A stretch of DNA of 64,000 nucleotides from Caulobacteraceae bacterium (GTDB taxonomy: Bacteria; Pseudomonadota; Alphaproteobacteria; Caulobacterales; Caulobacteraceae). Positions 18,346 through 28,387 of the stretch are shown piece after piece (within the stretch, counting starts at the first letter, position 1; every line of letters starts with the position of its first letter). The translations under genes and the position numbers were made by a program. The stretch covers positions 39,828 through 103,827 of the forward strand of contig DAIDGR010000110.1 in NCBI GenBank assembly GCA_027452265.1. The letters are read 5' to 3'. The notes beneath the pieces were generated by a model that ran no database searches, had not been told where the DNA came from, and saw nothing but the letters and a program-made list of their open reading frames with translations.

Positions 18346-19776
18346 ATGAACGCTCCCGCCCTGTCGCCATCGATCCTCGAAACCTCCGGCGTGTCGCCTG
18401 ACCGCGCCGCCTCCATCCTTGGCGACGCCGTGACCGGGGCCGACGATGGTGAGATTTTTCTCGAACGATCCGAGAGCGAATCCTTCCTGTTCGACGATGG
18501 CCGCCTGAAGTCGGCGGCCTATGACTCGACCCAGGGCTTCGGCCTGAGGGTGGTGGCCGGCGAAACGGCTGGCTACGCCCATTCCAGCGATATCTCAGAA
18601 GCGGCTCTTCGCCGTGCGGCGTCCTCGGCCGCCCTCGCGAAGCGTGGCTATGAAGGGGTGGCGGCGGAGGGACCGGTCGCCACCAATGCCCGCCTTTATG
18701 ATGAGGACGATCCCCTCGCGGCGCCGGGCTTCGCTGACAAGATTGCGCTCCTGCAGGAGATCGACGCCTATGCGCGGGCCCGCGATCCGCGCGTGGCCCA
18801 GGTGGCTGTTGGGCTGGCGGGCGAGCGGCGAGTGGTGGAGATTCTGCGCGCCGATGGGCGCCTCATCCGCGATATCCGCCCTCTGGTGCGGCTCAATGTT
18901 CAGGTGACGGTGGAGTCCAACACCCGGCGTGAGACCGGCTCGTCGGGAGCCGGGGGCCGGGCCGGATTCGAGACCTGGATCCGTCCGGATCGCTGGCGCG
19001 AACAGGTAGACGAGGCTCTGCGTCAGGCGCTGGTGAATCTCGAGGCGGTGGACTGCCCGGCCGGCGAGATGGATGTGATCCTCGGGCCGGGCTGGAACGG
19101 CGTGCTGCTGCACGAAGCGGTCGGACATGGCCTCGAAGGCGACTTTAACCGCAAGGGGACCTCGGCCTTTTCCGGCCGGATTGGCGAGCGGGTCGCCGCG
19201 CCCGGCGTCACCGTGTTCGACGACGGCGCCATTGCCGGTCGGCGCGGCTCCCTGACCGTGGACGACGAGGGCACGCCCACCAGCCGCACCATCCTGATCG
19301 AGGATGGAATTCTGCGCGGCTACATGCACGACCGCCAAAGCGCGCGCCTTATGGGCTGCGAGGTGACGGGTAATGGCCGGCGTCAGTCCTACGCCCACGT
19401 TCCCATGCCGCGCATGACCAATACCGCCATGTTGGGGGGATCGCACAGTCGCGAAGACATGATCGCTTCGGTCCGTCGCGGACTCTACTGCGCCGCCTTC
19501 GCCGGCGGGCAGGTGGACATCACCAACGGCAAGTTCGTCTTCCAGTGCACGGAAGCCTATCTGATCGAGGACGGGCGTCTGGGCGCCCCGGTCAAGGGCG
19601 CCAGTCTGATCGGCGATGGGCCCTCGGCCCTGACCCGGGTCACCATGATCGGCGACGACTTCGCCTTCGATCCTGGCATCGGCGTGTGCGGCAAGGCCGG
19701 TCAGGGCGTGCCTGTGGGCGTCGGTCAGCCCTCCTTGAAGATCACGGGACTGACGGTCGGCGGCACCAGCGTGTGA
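18346..19776 (+). CDS. tldD: Metalloprotease TldD
   Basis: HEAVGHGLEGDFNRKGTSAFSGRIGE (HExxxH), GQVDITNGKFVFQCTEAYLIEDG. Confidence 0.94.
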   Translation: MNAPALSPSILETSGVSPDRAASILGDAVTGADDGEIFLERSESESFLFDDGRLKSAAYDSTQGFGLRVVAGETAGYAHSSDISEAALRRAASSAALAKRGYEGVAAEGPVATNARLYDEDDPLAAPGFADKIALLQEIDAYARARDPRVAQVAVGLAGERRVVEILRADGRLIRDIRPLVRLNVQVTVESNTRRETGSSGAGGRAGFETWIRPDRWREQVDEALRQALVNLEAVDCPAGEMDVILGPGWNGVLLHEAVGHGLEGDFNRKGTSAFSGRIGERVAAPGVTVFDDGAIAGRRGSLTVDDEGTPTSRTILIEDGILRGYMHDRQSARLMGCEVTGNGRRQSYAHVPMPRMTNTAMLGGSHSREDMIASVRRGLYCAAFAGGQVDITNGKFVFQCTEAYLIEDGRLGAPVKGASLIGDGPSALTRVTMIGDDFAFDPGIGVCGKAGQGVPVGVGQPSLKITGLTVGGTSV

Positions 19777-20669
19777 GCCCGGCCCCGGCGGCCGGGCGCC
19801 TCGGCGGCCCGCTGGCCCGCCTCGTCCCGATCCTCGTCCTGGTCCTGGCCATGGCGTCCTTTCAGCTGGGCGCCTCCTTCGCCATCCGCCTGTTCTCCAC
19901 GGTGGGACCCGCCGGGGCGGCCGCCCTTCGCATCCTCGCCTCGAGCCTCATCCTCGGCGTCGTCCGACGCCCCTGGCGGGGCCTTGGGCAGGGCCGGCCC
20001 CTGCGTGGCCTGATCGTTTATGGTCTGGCGCTAGGGACCATGAACACCCTGTTCTACATGGCCCTTCGCACCCTCCCCTTGGGCATCGCCGTGGCCATTG
20101 AGTTCATCGGCCCCCTGGGCGTCGCCATGGCCGCATCGCGCCGGGTGAGCGATCTGATCTGGGTCGGCCTGGCCGTCGCGGGCCTCGCCCTTCTCCTGCC
20201 GCTGGGCCTGTCCCAGGCCCATGTGGACGGGCGCGGCGCGCTGCTCGCCCTGGGCGCAGGAGCCTGCTGGGCTGTCTATATCCTGGCTGGCCGTCGGGCG
20301 GGCGAGGCGTTCGGCGCCGACGCAGCGGGCCTGGGCGTGATGGTCGCGGCCCTGGTCTTTGTTCCAACGCAACTGGTGATTGAAGGCCCGCGCCTTTTTG
20401 TCCCCCAGGTGCTGCCCCTGGCCCTTCTGGTGGGCCTGCTTTCCAGCGCCCTGCCCTATTCGCTGGAGATGTACGCCCTGACGCGCCTGCCCACTCGCGT
20501 GTTTGGCGCTCTGATGAGCCTGGAGCCGGCCGTGGGGGCCCTGGCCGGGGCGCTGCTGATCGGCCAGCATCTGAGCCTCGCCCAGTGGGCGGGGATCGTC
20601 GCGGTCATGAGCGCTTCGGCGGGGGCGGCCGCCACCGGGACCCTGCCGGCGGACGCGCCGAGCGAATAG
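19773..20669 (+). CDS. EamA/DMT family transporter (RhtA-like), probable GTG start overlapping tldD stop
   Basis: Ten TM pattern, two EamA repeats; VSPAPAAGRLGG start in frame at 19773. Confidence 0.85.
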   Translation: MSPAPAAGRLGGPLARLVPILVLVLAMASFQLGASFAIRLFSTVGPAGAAALRILASSLILGVVRRPWRGLGQGRPLRGLIVYGLALGTMNTLFYMALRTLPLGIAVAIEFIGPLGVAMAASRRVSDLIWVGLAVAGLALLLPLGLSQAHVDGRGALLALGAGACWAVYILAGRRAGEAFGADAAGLGVMVAALVFVPTQLVIEGPRLFVPQVLPLALLVGLLSSALPYSLEMYALTRLPTRVFGALMSLEPAVGALAGALLIGQHLSLAQWAGIVAVMSASAGAAATGTLPADAPSE

Positions 20670-20694
20670 GCCGCCCTATTGGCCCCCTGAACGC

Positions 20695-22641
20695 CTACTC
20701 GCGCAGGGCTTGCGGCGAGACCTCCTGCAGGCCGGCGTCCGCATCCGGGGCGATCCCGCCGTGTCCGGGATGGGGGGGCGCGGTGTTCACCCCGTGCGCC
20801 CAGTGCTTGAGGAAGGGGGCCAGGACGAGAAACAGGGCGCCAAATCCGACCCCCGCCCAGCCGATGGCGTTGAACATGCCCAGCGATGTCCTCAGAGCGG
20901 CGGCAGGGTCGAGCACCTGCCCCCCCGCCGTGGCGGTCCCCGCCAGGGCGGCGATCCGCGCGCCGATGAATTCAGCGGCCGAGGTGGCCATGAACCAGAC
21001 GGCCATCAGCGTCGAGACCAGGGTCGCCGGCGAAAGCTTGGTCACCTCGCTCATGCCCACCGGGCTGAGGCAGAGCTCGCCGGTGGTGTGCAGCAGGTAG
21101 GCGAAGCCAAGCACCGCCAGAGGCAGGCGGAACTGGGCGTCGGCCAGCCCCCCGCTCCAGACGATCAGCAGAAAGCCCAGGCCCACCTGAGCCAGGCCAA
21201 GGCCGAACTTGGTGACCGGGTTGGGGTCGCGGCCGACCCTCCCAAGATAGGTCCACAGCCCGGCGAACACCGGCGCCAGAAGAAGGATGAATCCCGCGTT
21301 GAAGGACTGGGTCTGCGAGGCGGTGAAGCTCATATCGATCCAGATGTGCGGACCGCTCAGATGCAACCCCGGCAGCATGTCGGGCGTGGCCAGAACAAGG
21401 GTCAGGCCCAGAAGGCCGATCTCGATCGGGGCGGAGATGAGCTTCAGCTCGGTGTTCTGTTGCGCGAACAGGTTGAGCGAGGTGGCGGCCTGCTCGAACA
21501 GGGTGAAGAAGACGATCGAGCCGGCGATCAGGACGAAGGCCAGCATCAGGCGCTCGCGCTCGATCTTGCCGAGCCGCAGGAAGAAGCCGCCGAGATAGAT
21601 CAGGACCGCGATCCAGCCCAGGCCCAGGGCCCCGCCGACAAAGGCGTTATGCTGCACCAGCAGCCAGACTCCCGCGACGCCGGCCAGACCGGCGGCATAG
21701 ATGGTCCATTCCAGGCTGAGAGGCCCGAGGGTCGGCTTGGCCAGACGCACCGGATCCGGCGACTCGCCCCGGCCCTCCAGCCAGCTGCGGCCGAACATGA
21801 AGGTCACCCAGCCGGCCGCCATGCCCACACCCGCGGCGCCAAATCCCCAGGCCCATCCCAGCGTCTGGCCGAGATAGCCGCACAGCACCGCAGCCCAGAA
21901 GGCCCCGAGATTGACGCCGTAATAATAGAGGGTGAAGCCAGGATCGCGGCGCGGATCGCCCTCGCCGTAAAGCTTACCGACGATCGAGGATATGTTGGCC
22001 TTGAGGAAACCTACCCCCATGATGATCAGGGCGAGGGCCAGATAGAGGGCGTTCTGGAACAGGCTGGGGCCAGGATGGGTCGCGAGGCTGTACTCGGACT
22101 TGGGCAGGCGGGCCGGCAAGGGGGCTGAGGCGGGAAGTCCGGCGATCCTGAGCGCGCCATCGGCGTCAGAGGAGAAGGCGTAGCCGTGGCCGCCGACCTC
22201 GACCTTGACCACCTGATCGCCGCCCCGCCCTTCGGGAACCAGGGCATAGTGTGCGCCGTGAACCACAAGGTCCTGCCGCGCCGGGGGGCCCTCGACGGCC
22301 ATCAGGCCCTGACCGATCACCAGGAGCAGGGCGCCGAACGCCACGGCCTTGCGCGCGCCGAGGAACCTGTCCGCCAGGACCCCGCCCACCAGGGGCAGGA
22401 GATAGGCCAGAGTGGCGTACGATCCATAGACGCCGCTGGCGGCGGCCTGATCCATCAGGAAGTGCTGGGTCAGATAGAAAATCAGCAGGCCGCGCATGCC
22501 GTAGTAGGAAAAGCGCTCCCACATCTCGGCGAAAAAGAGAACGAACAGACCCTTGGGGTGGGTGCGCGCGAGTTGCAGGGCGACCGGCAGCCCCGTCGCC
22601 AGAGTGACCACGACGCCGACGAGAATGACGATATTGTTCAT
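20695..22641 (-). CDS. POT/PTR family peptide MFS transporter
   Basis: FAEMWERFSYYGMRGLLIFYLT, GGVLADRFLGARKAV, FTLYYYGVNLGAFW. Confidence 0.95.
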   Translation of the reverse strand: MNNIVILVGVVVTLATGLPVALQLARTHPKGLFVLFFAEMWERFSYYGMRGLLIFYLTQHFLMDQAAASGVYGSYATLAYLLPLVGGVLADRFLGARKAVAFGALLLVIGQGLMAVEGPPARQDLVVHGAHYALVPEGRGGDQVVKVEVGGHGYAFSSDADGALRIAGLPASAPLPARLPKSEYSLATHPGPSLFQNALYLALALIIMGVGFLKANISSIVGKLYGEGDPRRDPGFTLYYYGVNLGAFWAAVLCGYLGQTLGWAWGFGAAGVGMAAGWVTFMFGRSWLEGRGESPDPVRLAKPTLGPLSLEWTIYAAGLAGVAGVWLLVQHNAFVGGALGLGWIAVLIYLGGFFLRLGKIERERLMLAFVLIAGSIVFFTLFEQAATSLNLFAQQNTELKLISAPIEIGLLGLTLVLATPDMLPGLHLSGPHIWIDMSFTASQTQSFNAGFILLLAPVFAGLWTYLGRVGRDPNPVTKFGLGLAQVGLGFLLIVWSGGLADAQFRLPLAVLGFAYLLHTTGELCLSPVGMSEVTKLSPATLVSTLMAVWFMATSAAEFIGARIAALAGTATAGGQVLDPAAALRTSLGMFNAIGWAGVGFGALFLVLAPFLKHWAHGVNTAPPHPGHGGIAPDADAGLQEVSPQALRE

Positions 22642-22806
22642 GCCTGTCCCCGCCTGGCTCTTGCTGCGCGTCGTCGGCGTCGAAACAGGCGCCAGACGTT
22701 CAAGGCCCTTGGAATTCGCCCCTTAGGCGGCCCTGACCCTCTTGTACATGCGCGCGATTGTCCATCCCGCCGCGTCGGCCCAGGAGGCTTGGTAGGCCCA
22801 GGAGGC

Positions 22807-24186
22807 TCAGTAGGCGAAGGCCTGATAGGCGTGGGTCACATCGCCGGCCCAAGGCCCGTGATAGAGATCCAGCAGGCGCTCGGCGGCGGTGATCCCGGAC
22901 TCGGCGATGTCCTCGATCTCGCCCAGATAGCTGCTCTCGTCGACCATGCCGCCCGAGAGCCGGTCGCGACGCCTCAGTCCCTCATGCGCCAGGGCGACCA
23001 CGTCGCGGGCGATATCGCGCACCAGGCGACCGTGCACCTTGGCCTTGAGCGCCAGACGCGGGGCGTCGCGACAAAGCTGGGCGCGCTCCTCCATCGTCCA
23101 GTCCTTGACCAAGTCCCAGGCCGCCGCGAGGGCCGCGTCGTCATAGAGCAGCCCGGCCCAAAGGGCTGGCAGCGCACAGAGGCGACTGGTGGGGCCCCCA
23201 TCGGCGCCGCGCATCTCCAGATACTGCTTGAGGCGAACCTCGGGAAAGGCGGTGGAGGCGTGATCCGCCCAGTCCTTCAGGGTCGCGTGCTCACCCTCGA
23301 CCTCGGGCAGGCGCCCGGCGACGAAATCGGCGAAGGACCGGCCGGCGACGTCGATGTAGCGCCCGTCCCGCTTGACGAAATACATCGGCACCGACAGCAC
23401 ATAGCGGGCATAGGCCTCGTAGCCAAAGCCGTCCTCGAAAACGAAAGGCAGCATGCCGGTGCGGTCCGCGTCGGTATCGGCCCAGACGGCCGCGCGTGAA
23501 CTCAGAAGACCGCTGGGCTTGCCCTCGACAAAGGGCGAGTTGGCGAACAGGGCGGTGACCACGGGCTGCAGGGCCAGGCTGACACGGAACTTGGCCCGCA
23601 TGTCGGCCTCGCTGGAAAAATCCAGGTTGGCCTGAACCGTGCAGGTGCGGAACATCATATCCAGGCCCTTGGTCCCCACCAGGGGCATGTAGCGCCGCAT
23701 GATGCGATAGCGGCCCTTGGGCATGACCGGGATGTCCTCACGGCGCCAGTCCGGCGTGAAGCCGAGGCCCAGAAAGCCCAGGCCGAGCTCCGCGGCGACC
23801 GTCTTCACTTCCTCAAGATGGCGACCCGTCTCCTCACAAATGTCGTGCATGGTCTGCAGCGGCGCGCCGGACAGCTCGAATTGTCCGCCGGGCTCCAGGC
23901 TGATGTTCTCCATGCCGCGATTGAGGCCGATCAGCACCTCGCCGCCATCCGGACCGGGCCCGGGTTCGGTGACCGGCGTCCAGCCAAACCGCATGAGCCC
24001 CTCCATCAGGGCGCGGATCCCGGCCGGGCCGTCATAGGGGACGGGGCGGTCATCCGTCGTGCGGAAGACAAACTTCTCGTGCTCGGAGCCAACCCGGAAG
24101 CTCTCGCGGGGCTTGGCCCCAGCGGCAAACCAGCCGGCCATATCCTCAAAGGTCAAAGGACGGTCATCGCTAAGCGTTTGCGGCAT
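22807..24186 (-). CDS. Glutamate--cysteine ligase (plant/alphaproteobacterial type)
   Basis: FRVGSEHEKFVF, GGQFELSGAPLQTMHDICEE, KGRYRIMRRYMP, EMRGADGGP. Confidence 0.95.
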   Translation of the reverse strand: MPQTLSDDRPLTFEDMAGWFAAGAKPRESFRVGSEHEKFVFRTTDDRPVPYDGPAGIRALMEGLMRFGWTPVTEPGPGPDGGEVLIGLNRGMENISLEPGGQFELSGAPLQTMHDICEETGRHLEEVKTVAAELGLGFLGLGFTPDWRREDIPVMPKGRYRIMRRYMPLVGTKGLDMMFRTCTVQANLDFSSEADMRAKFRVSLALQPVVTALFANSPFVEGKPSGLLSSRAAVWADTDADRTGMLPFVFEDGFGYEAYARYVLSVPMYFVKRDGRYIDVAGRSFADFVAGRLPEVEGEHATLKDWADHASTAFPEVRLKQYLEMRGADGGPTSRLCALPALWAGLLYDDAALAAAWDLVKDWTMEERAQLCRDAPRLALKAKVHGRLVRDIARDVVALAHEGLRRRDRLSGGMVDESSYLGEIEDIAESGITAAERLLDLYHGPWAGDVTHAYQAFAY

Positions 24187-24310
24187 TCCCGAACGGCTCC
24201 CTCATGGGCCTTGGAAGGCCGCGCCCCGACGACGTCGCTCGATATCCAGGCGCCCGAACGGCGCGCGACGCGACAGACCACGGCGAATTTGGGGCGGCGA
24301 GCCGGCAAGC

Positions 24311-25042
24311 TCAACCCCCCGCCCAGTCGCCCCGGCGGGACTGCCAGAGGGCGAGGGCGGCGATCGCAGCGGTATCGGCGCGCAAAATACGCGGGCCAAG
24401 CGACACCGGCATGACGCCATCGACGGCGCGGATCGCGGCCCGCTCTTCGGCGGAAAATCCGCCTTCGGGGCCGATCAGGATCGCGCAGGGCGCGCCGGCC
24501 AGGCTCGCGTCCTCGAGGGCCTCGCCCAGCGGCGGAGCCTCGCCTGCCTCATCGCAGAAGATCAGCCTGCGACCGGAAGGCCAGGCGGCCAGAATATCGG
24601 CGAGCGGTCTCACCTCGTCGATGTCGGGGACATCAAGCCGGCCGGTCTGCTCGGCGGCCTCCACCGCGATGGACCGCAGGCGTTCGGTCTGGATCTGGCG
24701 CAGATTGCAGCGGGCGCTGACCGCGAGGCGCACCCGCCGCACGCCCAGTTCGGCGGCCTTCTCGGCCACGGTCTCCAGACGCGCACGGCGGATCAAGGTC
24801 GAGATGAGCTCCACATCGGGCGGCGTGGTCTGGGGTCGGGTGCGGTCGATCGCCTCCAGAGTTGCGGCCCGGCCCTTGGCGCCGACCAGGCGCGCGCGCC
24901 ACTCGCCATCGCGTCCATTGAACAGGGCGACCTCGCCTCCCACGGCAAGGCGCATGACGTGGACGAGATAGTGGGCCTGGCCCCGGTCCAGCGTCAGGTG
25001 CAAGCCGGCCGCCAGATCGGCCGTGACGAAGAGCCGGATCAT
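24311..25042 (-). CDS. rsmE: 16S rRNA (uracil(1498)-N(3))-methyltransferase
   Basis: IRLFVTADLAAG, ILIGPEGGFSAEE, LGPRILRADTAAIAAL. Confidence 0.95.
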   Translation of the reverse strand: MIRLFVTADLAAGLHLTLDRGQAHYLVHVMRLAVGGEVALFNGRDGEWRARLVGAKGRAATLEAIDRTRPQTTPPDVELISTLIRRARLETVAEKAAELGVRRVRLAVSARCNLRQIQTERLRSIAVEAAEQTGRLDVPDIDEVRPLADILAAWPSGRRLIFCDEAGEAPPLGEALEDASLAGAPCAILIGPEGGFSAEERAAIRAVDGVMPVSLGPRILRADTAAIAALALWQSRRGDWAGG

Positions 25043-25049
25043 GCTGTGA

Positions 25050-26603
25050 TCACGGGGCGAGCCTGTCCCCGGCCTCGTCCAGTCGTCCGCCGCCGCGAAC
25101 GAACAGGAGCCCGATCAGGCCAAGGCCCAGAAGCAGGGTGATCGAGGCGAAGCCGCCCTGCTGGGTGTGGAAAAGATGCGTGCCCTGATTGACCAACAGG
25201 GGTCCAAGCCAGCTCGTCGCCGTGCCCGACAGAGCATAGACGCCAAAAAACGCGCCGGTCTTGGCCGGAGGGGTCAGGCGTGTGAGCAGGGTCCGGCTGG
25301 AGGCGAAATGGGCGGTGATGAAGACCGCGTTCGAGAACCCGATCATCAGGAAGACCCACTCCGGCAGGGTGGTGAAGAGCGGACCTCCCCACAGTGGGGC
25401 GTGTGCGGCTCTGGGCCAGGACACGAGATAGAGAATCCGCTCCGGGCCCATGCCCAAAAGGGCGATGACGCCGAGCAGCGACATGAAGATCTCGATCCGA
25501 ACAGCGGTCTTGGGTCCGAAATGCGCGTCCAGCCAGCGGCCGACAAAACCTCCCAGCACCGCGAACAGGCTGAGCGCCACGCCAAAACCAAGCCGCTCCA
25601 GGGCGCCCCATTTCATCACCCCCGCCGCATAGATCCCGGCATAGATGAGGATGGCGACCATGCCATCCACATAGAACATCCGCGCGGCCAGGAAGGTCAC
25701 GGCGTCCCGGTGATGGCGAACGGCGCGCAGCATGTCGACGAGGTCGCGGCCGCCCCGGGCCAGGGCCTTGAGGGCCGGCGTCCGGCCGGCCGGCGCGTCC
25801 GGGGTCACAAGGAAAAAGGGCAGGGCGCCCAGTCCCAGCACGCCGGCGGACATCAGGGCCACGACCCGCTCGGGCTGGTGACTGGCGCGGCTCAGTCCGA
25901 ACAGGGGCTCTGAAGGCAGCCAGCCCCAATGGGCGGTGGACGGAAGCCCCGGCAGAGCGAAGGCCCAGGCGGTGAAGGCGAGCGCGGCGAGGCTGAAGGC
26001 GTTGCCCAGCGCCAGGGCAAGACCGGAGGCCTTGTGCGCGGCCTTGAACCCGGCCACCCGCACGAGCAGCGAGTTATGGAGGACCTCGGACCAGGAAAAC
26101 AGCACACCGATCACCGTGACCAGGGCCAGGGTTGCGGTCACCGAGAGCCCGCTGTGGTCGGGCCTTGCGAACCAAAGAGCGGCGATCAGCGGCGTCATCA
26201 GAGCGACGATCAGGGCCAGCCATGGCTTACGCCGGCCCAATGTGTCGATCGAGGCGCCCAGAAAGGGGGCGGTCAGCATCACGGCCCAGCCGGAATACTG
26301 GCTCCAGCGCGAGACCTCTTCCTGGCCCCGCACCGGGTCCCCGATCAGGGTCGCCGCCACATAGGGCATGAAGATGTAGATGGTGATCAGGACGACATAG
26401 GGGTTGCGCACCCCCTCAAACAGGGACCAGCAGACCGCGCCGGGCGACAGACCATCGCCGCCAGCCGATGCCGCGGACTCATGGAGGTGGGAGCGCGGGG
26501 AGCCGGAGCGGACCGGATCGGTGGAAGCCAAGTCCGGTCTGCCTAGAACGCCATGGGCGCCGGGGCGGGCGCGAAGAGGGCGAGAAGCGTCGGAGCGCGG
26601 CAA
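25050..26603 (-). CDS. MFS transporter (GPH/MFS_2-like); N-terminal start uncertain
   Basis: PFLGASIDTLGRRKPWLALIV, ~12 TM; first ~45 residues of the ORF are not typical and may not be translated. Confidence 0.78.
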   Translation of the reverse strand: MPRSDASRPLRARPGAHGVLGRPDLASTDPVRSGSPRSHLHESAASAGGDGLSPGAVCWSLFEGVRNPYVVLITIYIFMPYVAATLIGDPVRGQEEVSRWSQYSGWAVMLTAPFLGASIDTLGRRKPWLALIVALMTPLIAALWFARPDHSGLSVTATLALVTVIGVLFSWSEVLHNSLLVRVAGFKAAHKASGLALALGNAFSLAALAFTAWAFALPGLPSTAHWGWLPSEPLFGLSRASHQPERVVALMSAGVLGLGALPFFLVTPDAPAGRTPALKALARGGRDLVDMLRAVRHHRDAVTFLAARMFYVDGMVAILIYAGIYAAGVMKWGALERLGFGVALSLFAVLGGFVGRWLDAHFGPKTAVRIEIFMSLLGVIALLGMGPERILYLVSWPRAAHAPLWGGPLFTTLPEWVFLMIGFSNAVFITAHFASSRTLLTRLTPPAKTGAFFGVYALSGTATSWLGPLLVNQGTHLFHTQQGGFASITLLLGLGLIGLLFVRGGGRLDEAGDRLAP

Positions 26604-26808
26604 GCCGGTCCCCGACAGGGGCGGCCGCGATCGCTCGTCTTTGGCCCAGGTGGCGCGGCGCGCGGGATGATGGGACGCCCTCCGATCTTGGTCTTTTCTT
26701 AAGTCCCCTATTCAATCCTTATAGGGTGCGCGAGGCGCCGCGATAGACCCGGCGTGCTATGTTGTGGGTCTCGATCGAACCTCAACGACCCGGGATGAAG
26801 GGGAATTC

Positions 26809-27159
26809 ATGCTCAACCGGCTGCTCCGCCGAATCGCCCTCAGCCTGGTCGCCGCCGGATTCGCCGCCGGCGCGGTGATGCTGAGCGTCTTCGCCTTCGG
26901 CTATTCCGTGTTCGCCGTCCTGCGCCAGTGGCTGCCCGCGGCCGGCGCAAGCGCCCTGACCGGGGTCGCCTTCCTGATCCTGGCCGGACTTGCCCTGATG
27001 CTGGCGCCGGCCTTCTGGCCGAAGCGGCGCCGGGGGGGCCGGATCACCCTCGATGCGGACACCTTGAGAGACGTGGCCGACGGGGCCATCAGCCTTGTCG
27101 TGTCTGGACTGGCGTCACGGTCCACCGGCTTGTTTCGCCGGCGCAAGACCAAAACCTGA
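26809..27159 (+). CDS. Hypothetical membrane protein (holin-X/phage-holin-like fold possible)
   Basis: MLNRLLRRIALSLVAAGFAAGAVMLSV..., two hydrophobic segments, basic tail. Confidence 0.7.
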   Translation: MLNRLLRRIALSLVAAGFAAGAVMLSVFAFGYSVFAVLRQWLPAAGASALTGVAFLILAGLALMLAPAFWPKRRRGGRITLDADTLRDVADGAISLVVSGLASRSTGLFRRRKTKT

Positions 27160-27200
27160 AGGAGGGGGGCTAACCCCATCGGGCCCCGTCAGGATGCGCG

Positions 27201-27228
27201 CGCCCGGCCATCCGCGGAGAGCCGGGCG
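27201..27228. terminator. Hairpin CGCCCGGC-N12-GCCGGGCG between convergent genes
   Basis: Perfect 8-bp stem abutting the DUF3035 stop at 27229. Confidence 0.45.
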
Positions 27229-27792
27229 TCAGAGACCCGGAAGCTTGAGCTTGTTGGGGCCCTTGCGCGCGATGATGATCGGCTTGTCGCCGGTCAGACC
27301 GGAGATGCGCTTCTGCTCCACCGCCGCGTCCACGGGCGCCGGCGTGTTGGCGGCCGTCTGCATGGTCGGAACAGGGGCCTCGCCCTTGCGCCAGAACATG
27401 ACCCAGTCGGCGAAGCTCTTGTCCTTGTGCGCGATTGAGCCGAACTCGTCGTCGATCACATAGCGCACCAGAGGATCGGCCTGATTGGCGCCGGCCTTGG
27501 CCACCAAGGCCTTTTCGGCGTCATCTCGGACCTGCTTGTCGCGCTCGCCCAGCAGGGCCTCGCGCGCCGCGCTCTCTGGCTGAAGTTCCTGAGGCCGGGG
27601 CTCGCCAGGGGCCGGGGGTCGCAGGGAGTAGTCAGGCGGCAGGACGAGCGGCGCCTTGCTGACAACCCTGAACTCATCCGGCGAGGTCTTGCCATAGCCG
27701 AGCGCGTTGGAGAGCGATTGGCAGCCCGACAGTCCGATCACGGCGATCAGAGGGGCCATGCGCAACCAGGTCGAGACCGTCGTCTGGGTCAT
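27229..27792 (-). CDS. DUF3035 domain-containing lipoprotein
   Basis: Lipobox LSGCQS, DEFRVVSKAPLVLPPDYSLRPPAPGEPRPQE. Confidence 0.88.
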   Translation of the reverse strand: MTQTTVSTWLRMAPLIAVIGLSGCQSLSNALGYGKTSPDEFRVVSKAPLVLPPDYSLRPPAPGEPRPQELQPESAAREALLGERDKQVRDDAEKALVAKAGANQADPLVRYVIDDEFGSIAHKDKSFADWVMFWRKGEAPVPTMQTAANTPAPVDAAVEQKRISGLTGDKPIIIARKGPNKLKLPGL

Positions 27793-27883
27793 CCAATTCC
27801 TCAAGGCGAATGCCGCCCACGACGAGCGGCATAGCTGATCCGTGCGGCGAGCGCCACGCGTCTTTGTGTCAGGGCCCGACGCC

Positions 27884-28387
27884 TCACGCGCCGGTCTGCG
27901 GGGGCCCAGGCGTGACCCAAGACTCCAGCAGAAGCAGGCAGATACCCACGGTAATCGCGCTGTCGGCGAGATTGAAGATCCAGGGGAAGGCCAGGGCCCG
28001 GGCGTCGATGAAGTCGACGACGGCCCCACGCATCAGGCGGTCGATCAGATTTCCCACGGCCCCGCCGATGATCAGGCCAAGGCCCAGCCCGGTGATCAGA
28101 CGCGAATTGCGGGCGGCCCAGACGGCGAGCGCCGCCACCACCGCGCAAGCGAATACGGCCAGTCCCCAGCGCATGGCGTCCCCGCCATCCTGCAACAGGC
28201 CATAGCTGATGCCGGTATTGCCCGTCAGGGTCACACGCAGAGGACCAAAGGGGCCAAGCGTCTCGCCCGCCGCGGCGTCGCGCACCACCTGAGCCTTGAG
28301 GGCCTGGTCGGCCGTCGCCGCGATCAGGGCGGAGCCGAGGGCGAGAAGCCGTGCCGGCCAGGGGGAAGGCGCGGACGGGGCGTTCAT
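27884..28387 (-). CDS. lspA: Signal peptidase II
   Basis: ADQALK, GGAVGNLIDRLMRGAVVDFID, FPWIFNLADSAITVG. Confidence 0.95.
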   Translation of the reverse strand: MNAPSAPSPWPARLLALGSALIAATADQALKAQVVRDAAAGETLGPFGPLRVTLTGNTGISYGLLQDGGDAMRWGLAVFACAVVAALAVWAARNSRLITGLGLGLIIGGAVGNLIDRLMRGAVVDFIDARALAFPWIFNLADSAITVGICLLLLESWVTPGPPQTGA

